Shown here piece by piece: positions 1 to 7,811 of a DNA stretch of 14,643 nucleotides. The first letter of the stretch is position 1. Every line of letters starts with the position of its first letter. The translations under genes and the position numbers were made by a program. Origin of the DNA: Dictyocoela muelleri (lineage: Eukaryota; Microsporidia); assembly GCA_016256075.1 (NCBI GenBank), contig SDVU01000345.1, positions 1 through 14,643 of the forward strand. Reading direction: 5' to 3'. Under the pieces are notes generated by a model, which did no database searches, had not been told where the DNA came from, and was given only the letters and a program-made list of their open reading frames with translations.

Positions 1-7
1 TCATTTT

Positions 8-70
8 TTATTTTATTATTTTATTATTTTATTATTTTATTATTTTATTATTTTATTATTTTATTATTTT
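8..70. repeat. 8-bp microsatellite (TTTTATTA)n
   Basis: About seven and a half uninterrupted copies of the octamer TTTTATTA fill the left edge of the window and then grade into a T-rich run. The copies are nearly identical, which suggests recent slippage. No function is implied. Confidence 0.95.
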
Positions 71-93
71 TTTATTTTTTTATTTGGTGCTTA

Positions 94-148
94 GACAAAA
101 TTTGGAATTTTTTGAAAAATTTAATTTTTTAAAAATCCCAAATTTGTA
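94..148. repeat. Short imperfect inverted repeat
   Basis: The stretch beginning ACAAAATTTGGAATTTTT is followed closely by its approximate reverse complement, ending ATCCCAAATTTGTA. In DNA this AT-rich a short palindrome is not strong evidence of function. It is listed because it is the only structure seen between the microsatellite and position 900. Confidence 0.4.
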
Positions 149-149
149 T

Positions 150-1150
150 AAAAAGTTCAAATTAAAAAGGGTATTAATTATAAATTAAATATATCACAAA
201 ATTTTTATATGCAATATTTCAGATAATGAATTTATTAAAGAAAAAAAAATAGTTTATTTATATAGCTCTTTATAATAAATGTCGTAATATAATATAAAAA
301 TAATAAAAAATATTTAAAATTATATTCAATTATTTTGTTTCGGTAAAGACTGCTAAAAATGATTTAAAGATCTAATCAAATTTGCTATTCTTTAAAAAAA
401 GACAAATATTTTATTAAACGTAGATTTCGCCTTTTTGCTAATTTAATTATTTAAAAACCTTACTATTAACCGATTAAATTCTATAATATATTTAAAAATT
501 GTGAAAAAATTAAAATATAAACAAATTCAAATTCTACAACTAGAGGCGATAAAATAGATTTCTATAAATTTAATTGAGATATTCCCGGTAAAATTTTTTT
601 TAACTCTGGTCAATTTATGATAAATGTTTTATGTTGAATGATTAGGGAAGATGGTACGATCTAAAGAATTTATTTACGAATTAGTTCTTAAGGAAGAGGC
701 TTCAACATTGTTTGAGGTTTTTAGGAAATAATATAAAAGATATTCTATTATAATTATACACACGTATCCTAGTTTTCCTTTCATATGTCTCTTAATTCAG
801 ATTTAAAATAAAAATCAAGGTGTTATAAACAACAGAAATATTACAATCTTTTTTCTTACATAGAGGAAGAATGCTGAATTTGACTTTTTGTTAAAAAATA
901 ATCTTATTAAATTTTTTATATAAGTTTTATTATATAAAAAATTTAATGAAATATATCACATTATATTCCAAATACATTCTAATAACCTTTAACAATGATA
1001 TTAATCAAAAATATTTTCACATATAAATTTATTAACCCTAAAAAATTTTTTATTAGTTATATTTTAATTTTTTTTTCTTTAAAGTTATCATTACCCACTA
1101 CCTTTAAACATCAAAAAATATCAAATTTTTTATAAGCGCCAAGTATTTTG
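150..1150. other. AT-rich intergenic DNA, no gene recognised
   Basis: No reading frame of convincing length or composition is seen on either strand. One short plus-strand frame (651-728, 26 codons, start ATG) reads on for about 25 more codons past a stop, and its amino-acid mix looks protein-like, but it matches no family I recognise. It may be a fossil scrap. A perfect AT hairpin lies at 906-947. Confidence 0.6.
906..947. repeat. Perfect 18-bp AT hairpin
   Basis: Positions 906-923 (ATTAAATTTTTTATATAA) are the exact reverse complement of 930-947, with a 6-base spacer. A long perfect stem is somewhat unlikely by chance even in AT-rich DNA. It could be the remnant of a small foldback element or an extruding cruciform. 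There is no neighbouring gene whose end it could mark. Confidence 0.55.
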
Positions 1151-1152
1151 TT

Positions 1153-1400
1153 CAGAGACCTACTAACATTATAGGTATGAGCTTATAATAAAATAAAAAG
1201 AAATATTTGAGTTTCTTATGATGAGTTATTATAAACAAGATATTTTTTTCTTCTATATTTCGAAAGTAAAAACACATGAGAGCCCTCTTTTTATTTTTTA
1301 TTATAGAAATTCTGGAGTAAAAACTGTTCTCAGTAACACATCATGATAAACTCAAATATTATTTATTTTTTATAGCTTAGACCTATGAATGTCTACTCTG
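1153..1400. mobile_element. Foldback / MITE-like element with ~70-bp inverted arms
   Basis: The left arm (1153-1230) and right arm (1332-1400) are imperfect inverted repeats. Shared blocks include CAGAG at the tips, an ACATT-ATAGGT motif, a stretch close to AATATTTGAGTTT, and ATGATG just inside. The central 100 bp is unrelated between arms and has no reading frame. The size (about 250 bp), non-coding centre and long arms fit a non-autonomous DNA transposon. Several mismatches and small gaps between arms suggest an old copy. No clear target-site duplication could be assigned, so the exact ends are uncertain. Confidence 0.6.
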
Positions 1401-1414
1401 CCCTTAATAAGAAC

Positions 1415-1975
1415 TATTTGCCTTATTATTTGCTTTATCAAAAATCATAAAATTGTCTAAGCGGCTAATTAATTCAGAATTAGAAGCGAATCTATATATA
1501 AAAATAACATTTACTACGAACAAAAATTAAAGTTTATATCAATCTGACATTTGTTTAATTTGGTAGTAATAATTCTTTTGTGTAAACTTTTGAATCTCTT
1601 ATTATTTGCCGTAAATAAGGGATTAGGCGTAATGTAGAACAGATATGTTGCTTCAGAGTTATTGGACTTAATATCGAGAAATTGTTTTTAAGAAAATCAT
1701 TGATAATTAATTAAGCGTTGTTCTTAGGCGAGTTATAACTGATCAAGTAGTGATAACTCTATAATGTTTTCTGAAGAGCAGTCAGACTATAAATCTTTTT
1801 TATATAAATAAATCATTACATTGAAGTTCTGCATACCATTCTGAAGGTTGTAGCTCTAAAGAAACAAGTGTTTAAACTCAATGCAAAAAAATTTAAGGTT
1901 TCTATTATAAAAAATTGTAGGTTTAAATACTGAACTAGTCCCAAAATCTCGAATTAAAGTTTCCAAAGTTTGATT
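1415..1975 (-). pseudogene. Possible decayed reading frame, family unknown
   Basis: On the minus strand one frame can be followed for about 150 codons, with long open runs (the longest nearly 60 codons, about 1524-1694) separated by several stops. A further open stretch in another frame lies at about 1420-1500. The predicted residues have a balanced, protein-like composition rather than the F/K/N/I monotony of random AT-rich DNA; examples are the strings ITPNPLFTANNKRF and SSENIIELSLLDQL. I recognise no domain. Open runs of this length also arise by chance in a window this size, so this may be nothing. If real, it is a dead gene or mobile-element relic, and the foldback element at 1153-1400 lies just beyond its 3' side. 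Confidence 0.25.
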
Positions 1976-2014
1976 TTATCCTAAACAATAAAAATAATAC
2001 GTGATATCAATTAT

Positions 2015-2225
2015 TAAAATAATTAATTAATTTTTTTCAAATTAGGTTATTTAATAATATAAATAAATAAAGCCTTAAATAAATTATTTAATTAATTACT
2101 TTTAAAGTAATTTATTTCAATTAAATTATTTTTTCAATTAAATAATTTTTTCAAATGAATTATTTTTTTAATTAAATATTTAATTAAATTATTTAATTAA
2201 ATTATTTTAGATTAAAATTAATGTT
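2015..2225. repeat. Low-complexity AT tract (TTTAATTAAATTA-type)
   Basis: The segment is nearly pure A/T and is built from irregular repeats of ATTTAATTAAATT and TTTTTTCAATTAAAT. It is self-complementary over much of its length, so it could form many alternative hairpins. No gene is present. Confidence 0.85.
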
Positions 2226-2985
2226 AGGGTAAATTTGTCTAATTTAATGTTTTTTCTATAATACCCAAAACTCCTCTATCCCCAAAAATTTTATAAAACC
2301 CTAAAATTTTTTCAATGATATAAAATTTTTTCCTGAAATTCCAAATTTCACATCATCACCGTTAAAACAATAGAATATAAAAAATTACATACAGTGGTTT
2401 AAAAGAATAGGATATCTTTTTGATTCCTTACAAACAGCACTCGAGATAAATGTCAATAATACGTTATATTTTTTTTCTTAAAAGTATTATATTGATACGA
2501 TATTTAACTATAAATATGTGGATAAAAAGATACAGTTAATTAAAAAAGATTTTAAAAATAAAAATATTATTATTTCTATATTTAATATGATTACGCGTCA
2601 CTTTAAACGCGCTACGCTTATTATAACTTAAATATTATATTCATACATTTCAAAGGGGTTTTCTACTAATTCATGCTATAATTTAAATCAATTTTGATAT
2701 GTTTTTTGTGCGAAATTCAAACAATATAAGTTCTAAGATTTACCAGAGATTTTTGATTATATTATAATCAAGTGATAGTGCTAGCAATGGAAGAAGTACG
2801 AGCTGTTTCTGTGGAGAAATTTAACTTTGCAAGCTTTATGGTTGTTCGTAGAAAATTATATTGCTAGAAAATATAATCTCAAAGACCCTTTATACAGCAG
2901 AATCTCCAAATTATTAGCTTTAAAATTTACACAATATTTTACGCCAATTTTCAATTCGATACACAATTCTCCTGTCACTGTATTA
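2226..2985. other. Intergenic DNA, no gene recognised
   Basis: No convincing coding region was found. A short plus-strand frame starting at 2788 runs 26 codons and then stops. A small GC-richer spot near 2594-2621 carries two ACGCG/CGCGC motifs on an otherwise AT-rich background. Near 2450-2505 there is a weak inverted repeat (GTCAATAATAC against AGTATTATATTGAT). Confidence 0.55.
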
Positions 2986-3130
2986 CGAAAAACAACCCTA
3001 TAACATTTTATAAATCAAACCGCGTCGGCGGTATCAGATAATAATTTTTGTTATAACATGTACCTCGTTCTCTTACACAGAACCCTTAAATTATGATATA
3101 AAACGATAAAATTTTATATCATTAAAAATA
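2986..3130. repeat. Long direct repeat, left copy (flanks outer MULE)
   Basis: This ~145-bp block begins CGAAAAACAA and ends TATATCATTAAAAATA. It recurs in the same orientation at 6366-6511 with only about eight differences, counting small indels. The left copy ends exactly where the outer MULE's left end begins, and the right copy starts 12 bp after its right end, which is the geometry of a target-site duplication. It contains a GC-rich spot (CCGCGTCGGCGG) and, at its inner end, a hairpin formed by ATGATATAAAA and TTTTATATCAT that is perfect in both copies. Confidence 0.9.
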
Positions 3131-3207
3131 GGCAAACCGAAAAAATGCCGGGTCTTTTTTAAAAAAAATAAATTTAAAATACCCATGTTTTCGAATTTTA
3201 AAATAAT
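3131..3207 (+). repeat. Left terminal inverted repeat of outer MULE
   Basis: This is the reverse complement of 6273-6353, allowing for a few substitutions and two short gaps near the tip. The transposase start codon (3185) and its first codons lie inside the repeat, directly preceded by CCC, so both ends of the element carry a copy of the start signal. Confidence 0.88.
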
Positions 3208-4318
3208 AAAATCTCAAAAAGACAAAAATAAAATTGTCTGTCGGGATTATATATATAATTATGATAAGGTATATAAAGAATTTATTAGCTGGAGATGTGT
3301 CCGACGAGATTGTAGCGGTAGAATTCGCACTGATCTTACATGTGACAACATTATAAAATTCGTAGATCATTACCATGTAAAGAATTAAAAAGACTCGTGC
3401 AATTAAATTTAAATAAAAAATTGATAGACAACGCATTGAATACTAATGACGAATTCATCGATGCATTCACGAAAAAAAATCTTGAATTTAATAATAATGA
3501 TAAAGATAAAGTCGGGAATTATGAAAGTATGAGAGATTATCATACACGATTAAGATCAAAAAAGTTGCATATTGAGGAGTTTTGTATTACCAAATTGCTA
3601 GATATCTATAAATTTACTTTTGATGGACGTAAATTTTTATATCATGAGTGCCTAGAGTCTGATAATAATGGATTTCATATTTTTACTATTCGAAAAACAT
3701 TTCTATACTCGAAAAATCTGAGGTTTGGTTAGCTGATGGCACGTTCTATACTTCACCTCTGAATTTTAATCAAGTTTATATAATTCATTGTTATGCATTT
3801 GGAAAAATAGTTCATGTCATTTATATATTGATGAAAACGAAGACTCAAAAATCGTATATATCAGCATTCGAAGAAGTTTCAAGATTAATCAAGAAGCACC
3901 CGGTAACAATGATTATAGATTATGAAATAGCGGTTTATAATGCGATTTCAAAAGTTTTCTATAATACCAAAATATCCGGATGCAATTTTCATTTTAACCA
4001 AATTATTACTAGATTTATGATTGAAAATAAAATTATTGATATTTATAAAACAAATGAACATTTCAAAAAAATTGTTAGATATTTATTAATTCTTGCCTAC
4101 TTACCTACCAATATCGTTAAAAGTGAATTTAAAAAAAATCTGTAACTGTTCTTGAAAGTCATTCTTATTCGATCTTAACACAATTTTTTGAACGTAATTT
4201 CATTAATACAAATTGTTCATATAAAAAAATTGAGGTTTGGAGTGTTTATGAAAGAATTATAAATGATATTCCTACCACAACAATCAGTTGTGAAGGATAT
4301 CATCGACATTTGAACGCT
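3185..4318 (+). pseudogene. MULE transposase, 5' part (FLYWCH finger + DDE catalytic core), frameshifted
   Basis: This is the transposase of the outer element, the DNA-cutting and joining enzyme of Mutator-like transposons. The N-terminal ~65 residues form a FLYWCH zinc finger: FKIIKSQKDKNK, then ISWRC, C-SGRIRT, and a closing H-Y-H. Then comes a linker (from about 3382) and the MULE core with the motifs WLADGTF (first catalytic Asp, about 3739), IIDYEIAVYNAI (second Asp) and GCNFHFNQ. Near the break it reads SVYERIINDIP and SCEGYHRHLN, where the Glu is the expected third acidic residue. Three frame changes are visible, near 3380, near 3718 and near 4135, the last in an A run. The start ATG is preceded by CCC, as in microsporidian genes. 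The frame runs into the inner transposon at about 4319. Family assignment is firm. Confidence 0.85.
4237..4318 (+). repeat. 82-bp direct repeat, left copy (flanks inner MULE)
   Basis: This part of the outer transposase gene (encoding VYERIINDIP through the CEGY..HLN motif) occurs again at 5939-6020, on the other side of the inner element, with about six differences. The two copies sit directly against the inner element's ends, with only 2 and 6 extra bases between. The duplicated piece is therefore coding sequence of the host transposon. Confidence 0.9.
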
Positions 4319-4320
4319 CA

Positions 4321-4385
4321 GCGTCAGTTCGCCTACAGGCGAATTGACGCTGTTTCGCCATAAATTTTAAAAGCGTCAGTTCGCC
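4321..4385 (+). repeat. Left terminal inverted repeat of inner MULE, with 13-bp iterons
   Basis: The 65-bp end holds the 13-mer GCGTCAGTTCGCC three times: forward at 4321-4333, inverted at 4338-4350 (one change), and forward again at 4373-4385. The first two form a hairpin with a TACA loop. The right end has the same arrangement. Repeated motifs like this are plausible transposase (FLYWCH finger) binding sites. Confidence 0.88.
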
Positions 4386-4423
4386 AGATAAAAAATTAAA
4401 AAAAAATTTTAAATAAAATTTAT

Positions 4424-5823
4424 TTATTTTTCATCTTGAAATAATAACCAATTATGTATTAACTCCAATGCACGATGGTATTGATCCCTATTATAGATTT
4501 TTTTACTTTTTTATACCGCTTTTAATTTACCTTCTTTTAGAAAATTCTGATCTGATATGAAAATAAAATTTCCAGATTAAACTTGTAATAATGAAATTCT
4601 TGTTTTTTTCTGCTAGATTTTTTAAAATTATTATAAATCTTGCTAAATTTGGATGGGATATTGTTGTTGAATTATTAATTGCCCTGTGCAATCTTTCGAC
4701 AGCATTTGTTGATCGCGGTATATCATTTATTATTCGATCATAAAATGAAAAAAAAGGTGGATATCTGTATGTGTTTTCATTCGTTGAAATAATTAGAAAA
4801 TAAGTATGTTCCAAAATATTTAAAAATAGTTTCGTATTCATTGAATAAACCTTTGCATTTTAAATCATTTTTTATCTCATAATACTCACATTCAAGTTCA
4901 TTTAAAGGAAAAAAGGCAAGATTTAGTAATTTTCTAGCAATAGAATTTGACATGTCTTTTTTGTCATTTTTTGTTAAACCATTTATTTGAAAACGATTCC
5001 AAATTGCTTTCCCAAAATGAAAACTACAACCTGAAAAAGTTGAGGTTGGGAAATTAAACTTTAAAGCATTAATAAGAGCAATTTCGAAATCTGTTATTAT
5101 ATATTTTGGTTTCAAATTAAATTTTTCTTTCAAAAAAGACAAGGCTTTCTTATATGCATCTTCATTCTTTGATTTCAGTAAAATATAAATTAATAAATAT
5201 GATTTCTAAACAACCATTATATGTATTGACACATGTTGTGTAAATCCAAATGTTGAAATTTTGAATGTTCCATCAATAAGAAAAATATCACCTAAATTAA
5301 TAAATTTTTTTGCAAATATCGGGGAAAAAGCTGCATTCCGGTACTTATCATTTACACCAGAATCATTTATTAAAAATTTATTTCCCTGGTAGTCCATTTT
5401 CAATTCTTCTGGAATATCTTCATTCAAATCAGAAAAAAGAGGAATTTTCTGCCTTCTTAGTTTATTTATTCTATCAACCATAGATTTATAAGAGGAAAGC
5501 ATGTGGACAATATCATCACTAATATCTTTTGTTATATTAGAAATTATTTGCCTGGTATCTTCCCTAGTTTCGAAAGCACGTTTATCAATATTTTATTTTG
5601 CTAGTAAAATGTTGCATTTATTAAAATCTGCAGAATGGAAATGTTCATTTATGACTTCGACGTTTTTCAAATTATCGCATATCATCTTGGCCCGGCATGT
5701 ACGATTTTGACATCTAAATCTTTATTTATCGGCCAAATTTCATTCGAAATTATAGACATACCCTAAATAAAGTATAATTTCACCACCCCTTCTTGATTTT
5801 ATGAAATTTATTGGCTCTGACAT
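4424..5823 (-). pseudogene. MULE transposase of the inner element, several stops and frameshifts
   Basis: The relic starts at ATG 5823. The N-terminal FLYWCH finger reads FIKSRRGG, LGYVYNF, RFRCQNRTCRAKM and then H-F-H. The catalytic core has LIDGTF (first Asp), IITDFEIALINAL (second Asp) and GCSFHFGKAIWNRF. Then come RIINDIPRSTNAVERLHRAI, whose Glu in NAVE is the likely third acidic residue, and NLARFIIILKNL. A C-terminal tail (NRDQYHRALELIHNW, LLFQDEK) can be read in another frame and ends at a stop at 4424-4426. The intact protein would have been about 465 residues. In-frame stops lie in the finger region (three, 5503-5760) and at 5206-5208, and frame changes lie near 4790-4800 and 4520-4530. 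It is related to the outer transposase but clearly a different family, so this is not a self-copy. Confidence 0.85.
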
Positions 5824-5867
5824 AGGTTAAATTTATAAATTTATTTTGTGAAAAAAAAAGATTAAAA

Positions 5868-5932
5868 GGTGAACTGACGCTTTTGAAATTTCTGGCGAAA
5901 CAGCGTCAGTTCGCCTACAGGCGAACTGACGC
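5868..5932 (-). repeat. Right terminal inverted repeat of inner MULE
   Basis: This is the reverse complement of 4321-4385 with about six mismatches. The outermost 30 bp (5903-5932) is a perfect 13-bp hairpin of GCGTCAGTTCGCC with a TACA loop. A further inverted 13-mer with one change lies at 5868-5880. Confidence 0.88.
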
Positions 5933-5938
5933 CCAGCC

Positions 5939-6020
5939 TTGGAGTGTTTATGAAAGAATTATAAATGATATTCCTACCACAACAAACAGTTGTGAAGGAT
6001 ATAATCGACATTTAAATTCT
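5939..6020 (+). repeat. 82-bp direct repeat, right copy (flanks inner MULE)
   Basis: This is the second copy of the outer transposase segment at 4237-4318, in the same orientation and about 93 percent alike. Translation restarts here with WSVYERIINDIPTTTN and then CEGYNRHLN, duplicating residues already present before the inner element. Confidence 0.9.
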
Positions 6021-6230
6021 AAAATTAAAAAAAAGAATCCTTCACTTGGAAAAATAGTTGACTTATTAAAAAAAGAAAATTGAGAGTCAGTATGGAAATC
6101 AATAATTTAAAAGCCGGGTTTATTAAACGAGATAAAAATGACAGAATGATAAAAAACATTGTATCGAATTACAATCACTATGATTTATTCTAATTTTATG
6201 ACATTATATCTAACTTCATTAATGTTTTTT
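5939..6230 (+). pseudogene. MULE transposase, 3' part of the outer element
   Basis: This is the C-terminal end of the outer transposase. Residues SVYERIINDIPTTTN, CEGYNRHLNSKIKKKNPSL and GKIVDLLKKEN read openly until a stop at 6081-6083. Beyond it, transposase-like sequence can still be followed (VWKSII, then in another frame IKNIVSNYNHYDLF) to about 6230, so the tail is decayed too. Its first 82 bp repeat the end of the 5' part. The right terminal inverted repeat of the element follows at 6273. Confidence 0.8.
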
Positions 6231-6272
6231 TATTAAATAATTTCATTCTTTAGCCATTTTAATATTTTTAAA

Positions 6273-6353
6273 TTATTCTAAAATTCGAAAACATGGGTAT
6301 TTTTAATTTATTTTTTTTTAAAAAAGACCTGGCATTTTTGCGGGTATTTCGCC
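6273..6353 (-). repeat. Right terminal inverted repeat of outer MULE
   Basis: This is the inverted copy of 3131-3207, including the CCC-ATG start signal read on the minus strand. The outer tip GGCGAAATACCCGC is a few bases longer than on the left. A plus-strand frame over 6293-6490 is a by-product of this repeat and the adjoining direct repeat. Confidence 0.88.
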
Positions 6354-6365
6354 AGATAGGCAACC

Positions 6366-6511
6366 CGAAAAACAAATCTATAACATTTAATAAATCAAAC
6401 CGCGTCGGCGGTATCAGATATATAATTTTTGATATAACATGTACCTTGTTCTCTTACACAGAACCCTTAAATTATGATATAAAACTATAAAATTTTATAT
6501 CATAAAAAATA
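6366..6511. repeat. Long direct repeat, right copy (flanks outer MULE)
   Basis: This is the same ~145-bp block as at 2986-3130, about 95 percent alike. It begins CGAAAAACAA and ends TATATCATAAAAAATA. Twelve bases (AGATAGGCAACC) separate it from the transposon tip. Confidence 0.9.
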
Positions 6512-7075
6512 TTATTAGTTTAAGTTTTGGTTTGATAAAAAGTAAAAATCGTTTTTAATTTTACATATCGAGATAAATTCAATTTAAAACGAAAGTTTTT
6601 TTTTTTGATGGGATTGAAGAATTTTATATAATTATCTTTAAGCACTCTTTTAATAGTAAAATAATGAACCTTTGTTATTTCGTCTTTTGAACCTCTATAG
6701 AGAGTGTCTAAACGATTATTTTTTTGTATTGTATTTACTGATTAACAAACACTGTGTTAACATGTTTCTGTCTATCACTTTCTTTAGACGCTAAATTGTC
6801 CTTTTTTTTTTTCCTTCTGATTTTTAGCATTTCTTCGTGAAATCTTGAATTTAAAAGCAATTTATACCCGATAATTTTTTATATCAACAAGCAAAATTAT
6901 TTCAGGTATTACTTTATGTGAAAAAAAAGTATTAGTGAATATAACGAAATGGATCAATATTTTAGGATATTCAATGAAATCAAAGGCCTATATATAAATT
7001 TTTAAAAAAAATTTTTAAACAAAAATTTGTCTATAACCTTCTAACACCTCATCTAGATATGAATATAGACATTTA
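6512..7075. other. AT-rich intergenic DNA, no gene recognised
   Basis: No convincing coding region or RNA gene is seen on either strand. A minus-strand frame of about 28-30 codons around 6735-6835 has protein-like residues (DNLASKESDRQKH) but neither neighbours nor a recognisable family. T runs and A runs are frequent. Confidence 0.6.
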
Positions 7076-7087
7076 TTTACAGTCCTT

Positions 7088-7325
7088 TTCATTCTTATAA
7101 ACCACTCATTTCATTCTTATAAACACTACTTGCATTCTTATAAACCACCCCTTGCATTCTTATAAACCACTCATTTCATTCTTATAAACCACTCATTTCA
7201 TTCTTATAAACCACTCATTTCATTCTTATAAACCACTCATTGCATTCTTATAAACCACTCCTTGCATTCTTATAAACCACTAATTTCGTTTTTATAAACA
7301 CTCATTTCCTTCTTATAAATCACAA
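7088..7325 (+). repeat. Satellite array A, left copy (~21-22 bp unit)
   Basis: About eleven head-to-tail units of the form CATTCTTATAAACCACTCAT plus two bases, mostly identical in the middle of the array and more diverged at both edges. This edge decay is typical of arrays kept alike by unequal exchange. Confidence 0.95.
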
Positions 7326-7384
7326 CTTTAAAAAAAAGTTTCAAAAAAGGATAACTTTTATTATGATAAAATTATACAGCCCGT

Positions 7385-7613
7385 TTCATCATTATATTAC
7401 CCTTGCCACATAACACAACCCCCTCGTTGCAATATTATATTTCCCACGTTGCATTATTATATTCCCCTTGCTGCATTATTTTATTCCACAATTTGAATTA
7501 TTATATTACCCTTGTTGCATTATTATATTCTCCTCGTCGCCTTATTATATTCCCCTCGTTGAATTATTATATTCCCTCGTAGCATTATTATATTCCCCCG
7601 TTGCAATACAGGG
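7385..7613 (+). repeat. Satellite array B, left copy (~22 bp unit)
   Basis: About ten units around the consensus GTTGCATTATTATATTCCCC, more diverged than array A. One unit is distorted (CACATAACACAACC, near 7408-7421). Confidence 0.9.
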
Positions 7614-7647
7614 TTTTTAAAAGTTATAGACTCATTGCTTTTCTGCC

Positions 7648-7776
7648 GAGTCATTTATAAAACGGAAATCGCGTATACAGCTGGGCTTATGGGTAGCTTA
7701 GGAACTGACTATTTTCGGAACACCAGGAACCAAAGGTAATAAGACTATGTTTGGAGACAACTCTCCGGATTGGCAG
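7648..7776 (+). other. Conserved block U, copy 1 (inside left arm)
   Basis: A non-satellite, GC-richer block. A 42-bp core (7668-7709) starting ATCGCGTATACAGCTGGG and running through TGGGTAGCTTAGGAA to TGAC is matched at 9278-9319 with only two differences. A second conserved string follows, GGAAC(A/G)CCA(G/A)GAAC with AAAGGT. The flanks of the core are clearly less alike, so the core appears constrained. The core contains TAGCTTAGG, which resembles an RNA polymerase III A box, but I find no convincing B box. It could be a small RNA gene, a protein-binding element or a repeat fragment. Confidence 0.7.
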
Positions 7777-7811
7777 CTATGGATGTTGTAGGCTTGTAAT
7801 ATATAATATAT

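Larger units (their letters stand above)
4321..5932 (-). mobile_element. Inner MULE DNA transposon, inserted into the outer MULE
   Basis: This ~1.6 kb element lies in opposite orientation inside the outer MULE's transposase gene. Its inverted ends (4321-4385 and 5868-5932) match in about 59 of 65 positions. A decayed FLYWCH + MULE transposase on the minus strand fills most of the interior. An alternative boundary is 4338-5915: ends starting GGCGAA would match the outer MULE's right tip (GGCGAAATACCC) and leave the identical 4 bp TACA on both flanks. The sequence alone does not decide between the two. Confidence 0.87.
3131..6353 (+). mobile_element. Outer MULE (Mutator-like) DNA transposon, degraded and split
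   Basis: The element is bounded by inverted repeats of about 77-81 bp (3131-3207 and 6273-6353). Both start with GGC and share the block ATGCC(G/A)GGTCTTTTTT and then TACCCATGTTTTCGAATTTT. Inside lies a plus-strand FLYWCH + MULE transposase relic that is interrupted by a second MULE at 4321-5932. Without that insert the element would be about 1.6 kb, ordinary for an autonomous MULE with a single gene. It is bounded by a long direct repeat rather than by a short target duplication. The transposase is broken in several places, so the copy is dead by itself. Confidence 0.85.

Noticed and set aside
651-806. Short plus-strand frame with protein-like residues
   Set aside because: Only 26 codons before a stop, no neighbour and no family; chance cannot be excluded.
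2788-2868. Short ATG-initiated frame of 26 codons
   Set aside because: Too short, no start signal of the CCC type, no recognisable motif.
3122-3436. Minus-strand reading frame of about 100 codons
   Set aside because: It is the antisense of the FLYWCH region and terminal repeat of the outer MULE, with a hydrophobic low-complexity translation.
4321-4385. Ordinary 9-bp target duplication for the inner MULE
   Set aside because: The bases directly outside 4321 and 5932 do not match; only the 4 bp TACA (if the ends are 4338 and 5915) or the 82-bp repeat fit as duplications.
5501-5710. Plus-strand reading frame of 69 codons
   Set aside because: It is antisense to the FLYWCH finger of the inner MULE transposase, whose motifs are recognisable on the minus strand.
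6293-6490. Plus-strand frame of 65 codons
   Set aside because: It spans the right terminal repeat and the long direct repeat; the homologous left copy does not keep the frame.
2986-6511. LTR retrotransposon, because long direct repeats bound the unit
   Set aside because: The interior encodes MULE transposases with their own inverted ends; no reverse transcriptase, integrase or primer-binding site is seen, and the repeats lack TG...CA ends.
7088-7613. CRISPR-like regularly spaced repeats
   Set aside because: The units are contiguous tandem repeats of about 22 bp with no unique spacers, in a eukaryotic context without cas genes.
7668-7709. tRNA or other known structural RNA in block U
   Set aside because: An A-box-like string is present, but no acceptor pairing, no TPsiC arm and no clear B box could be found; it does not match U6, 5S or SRP RNA as I know them.
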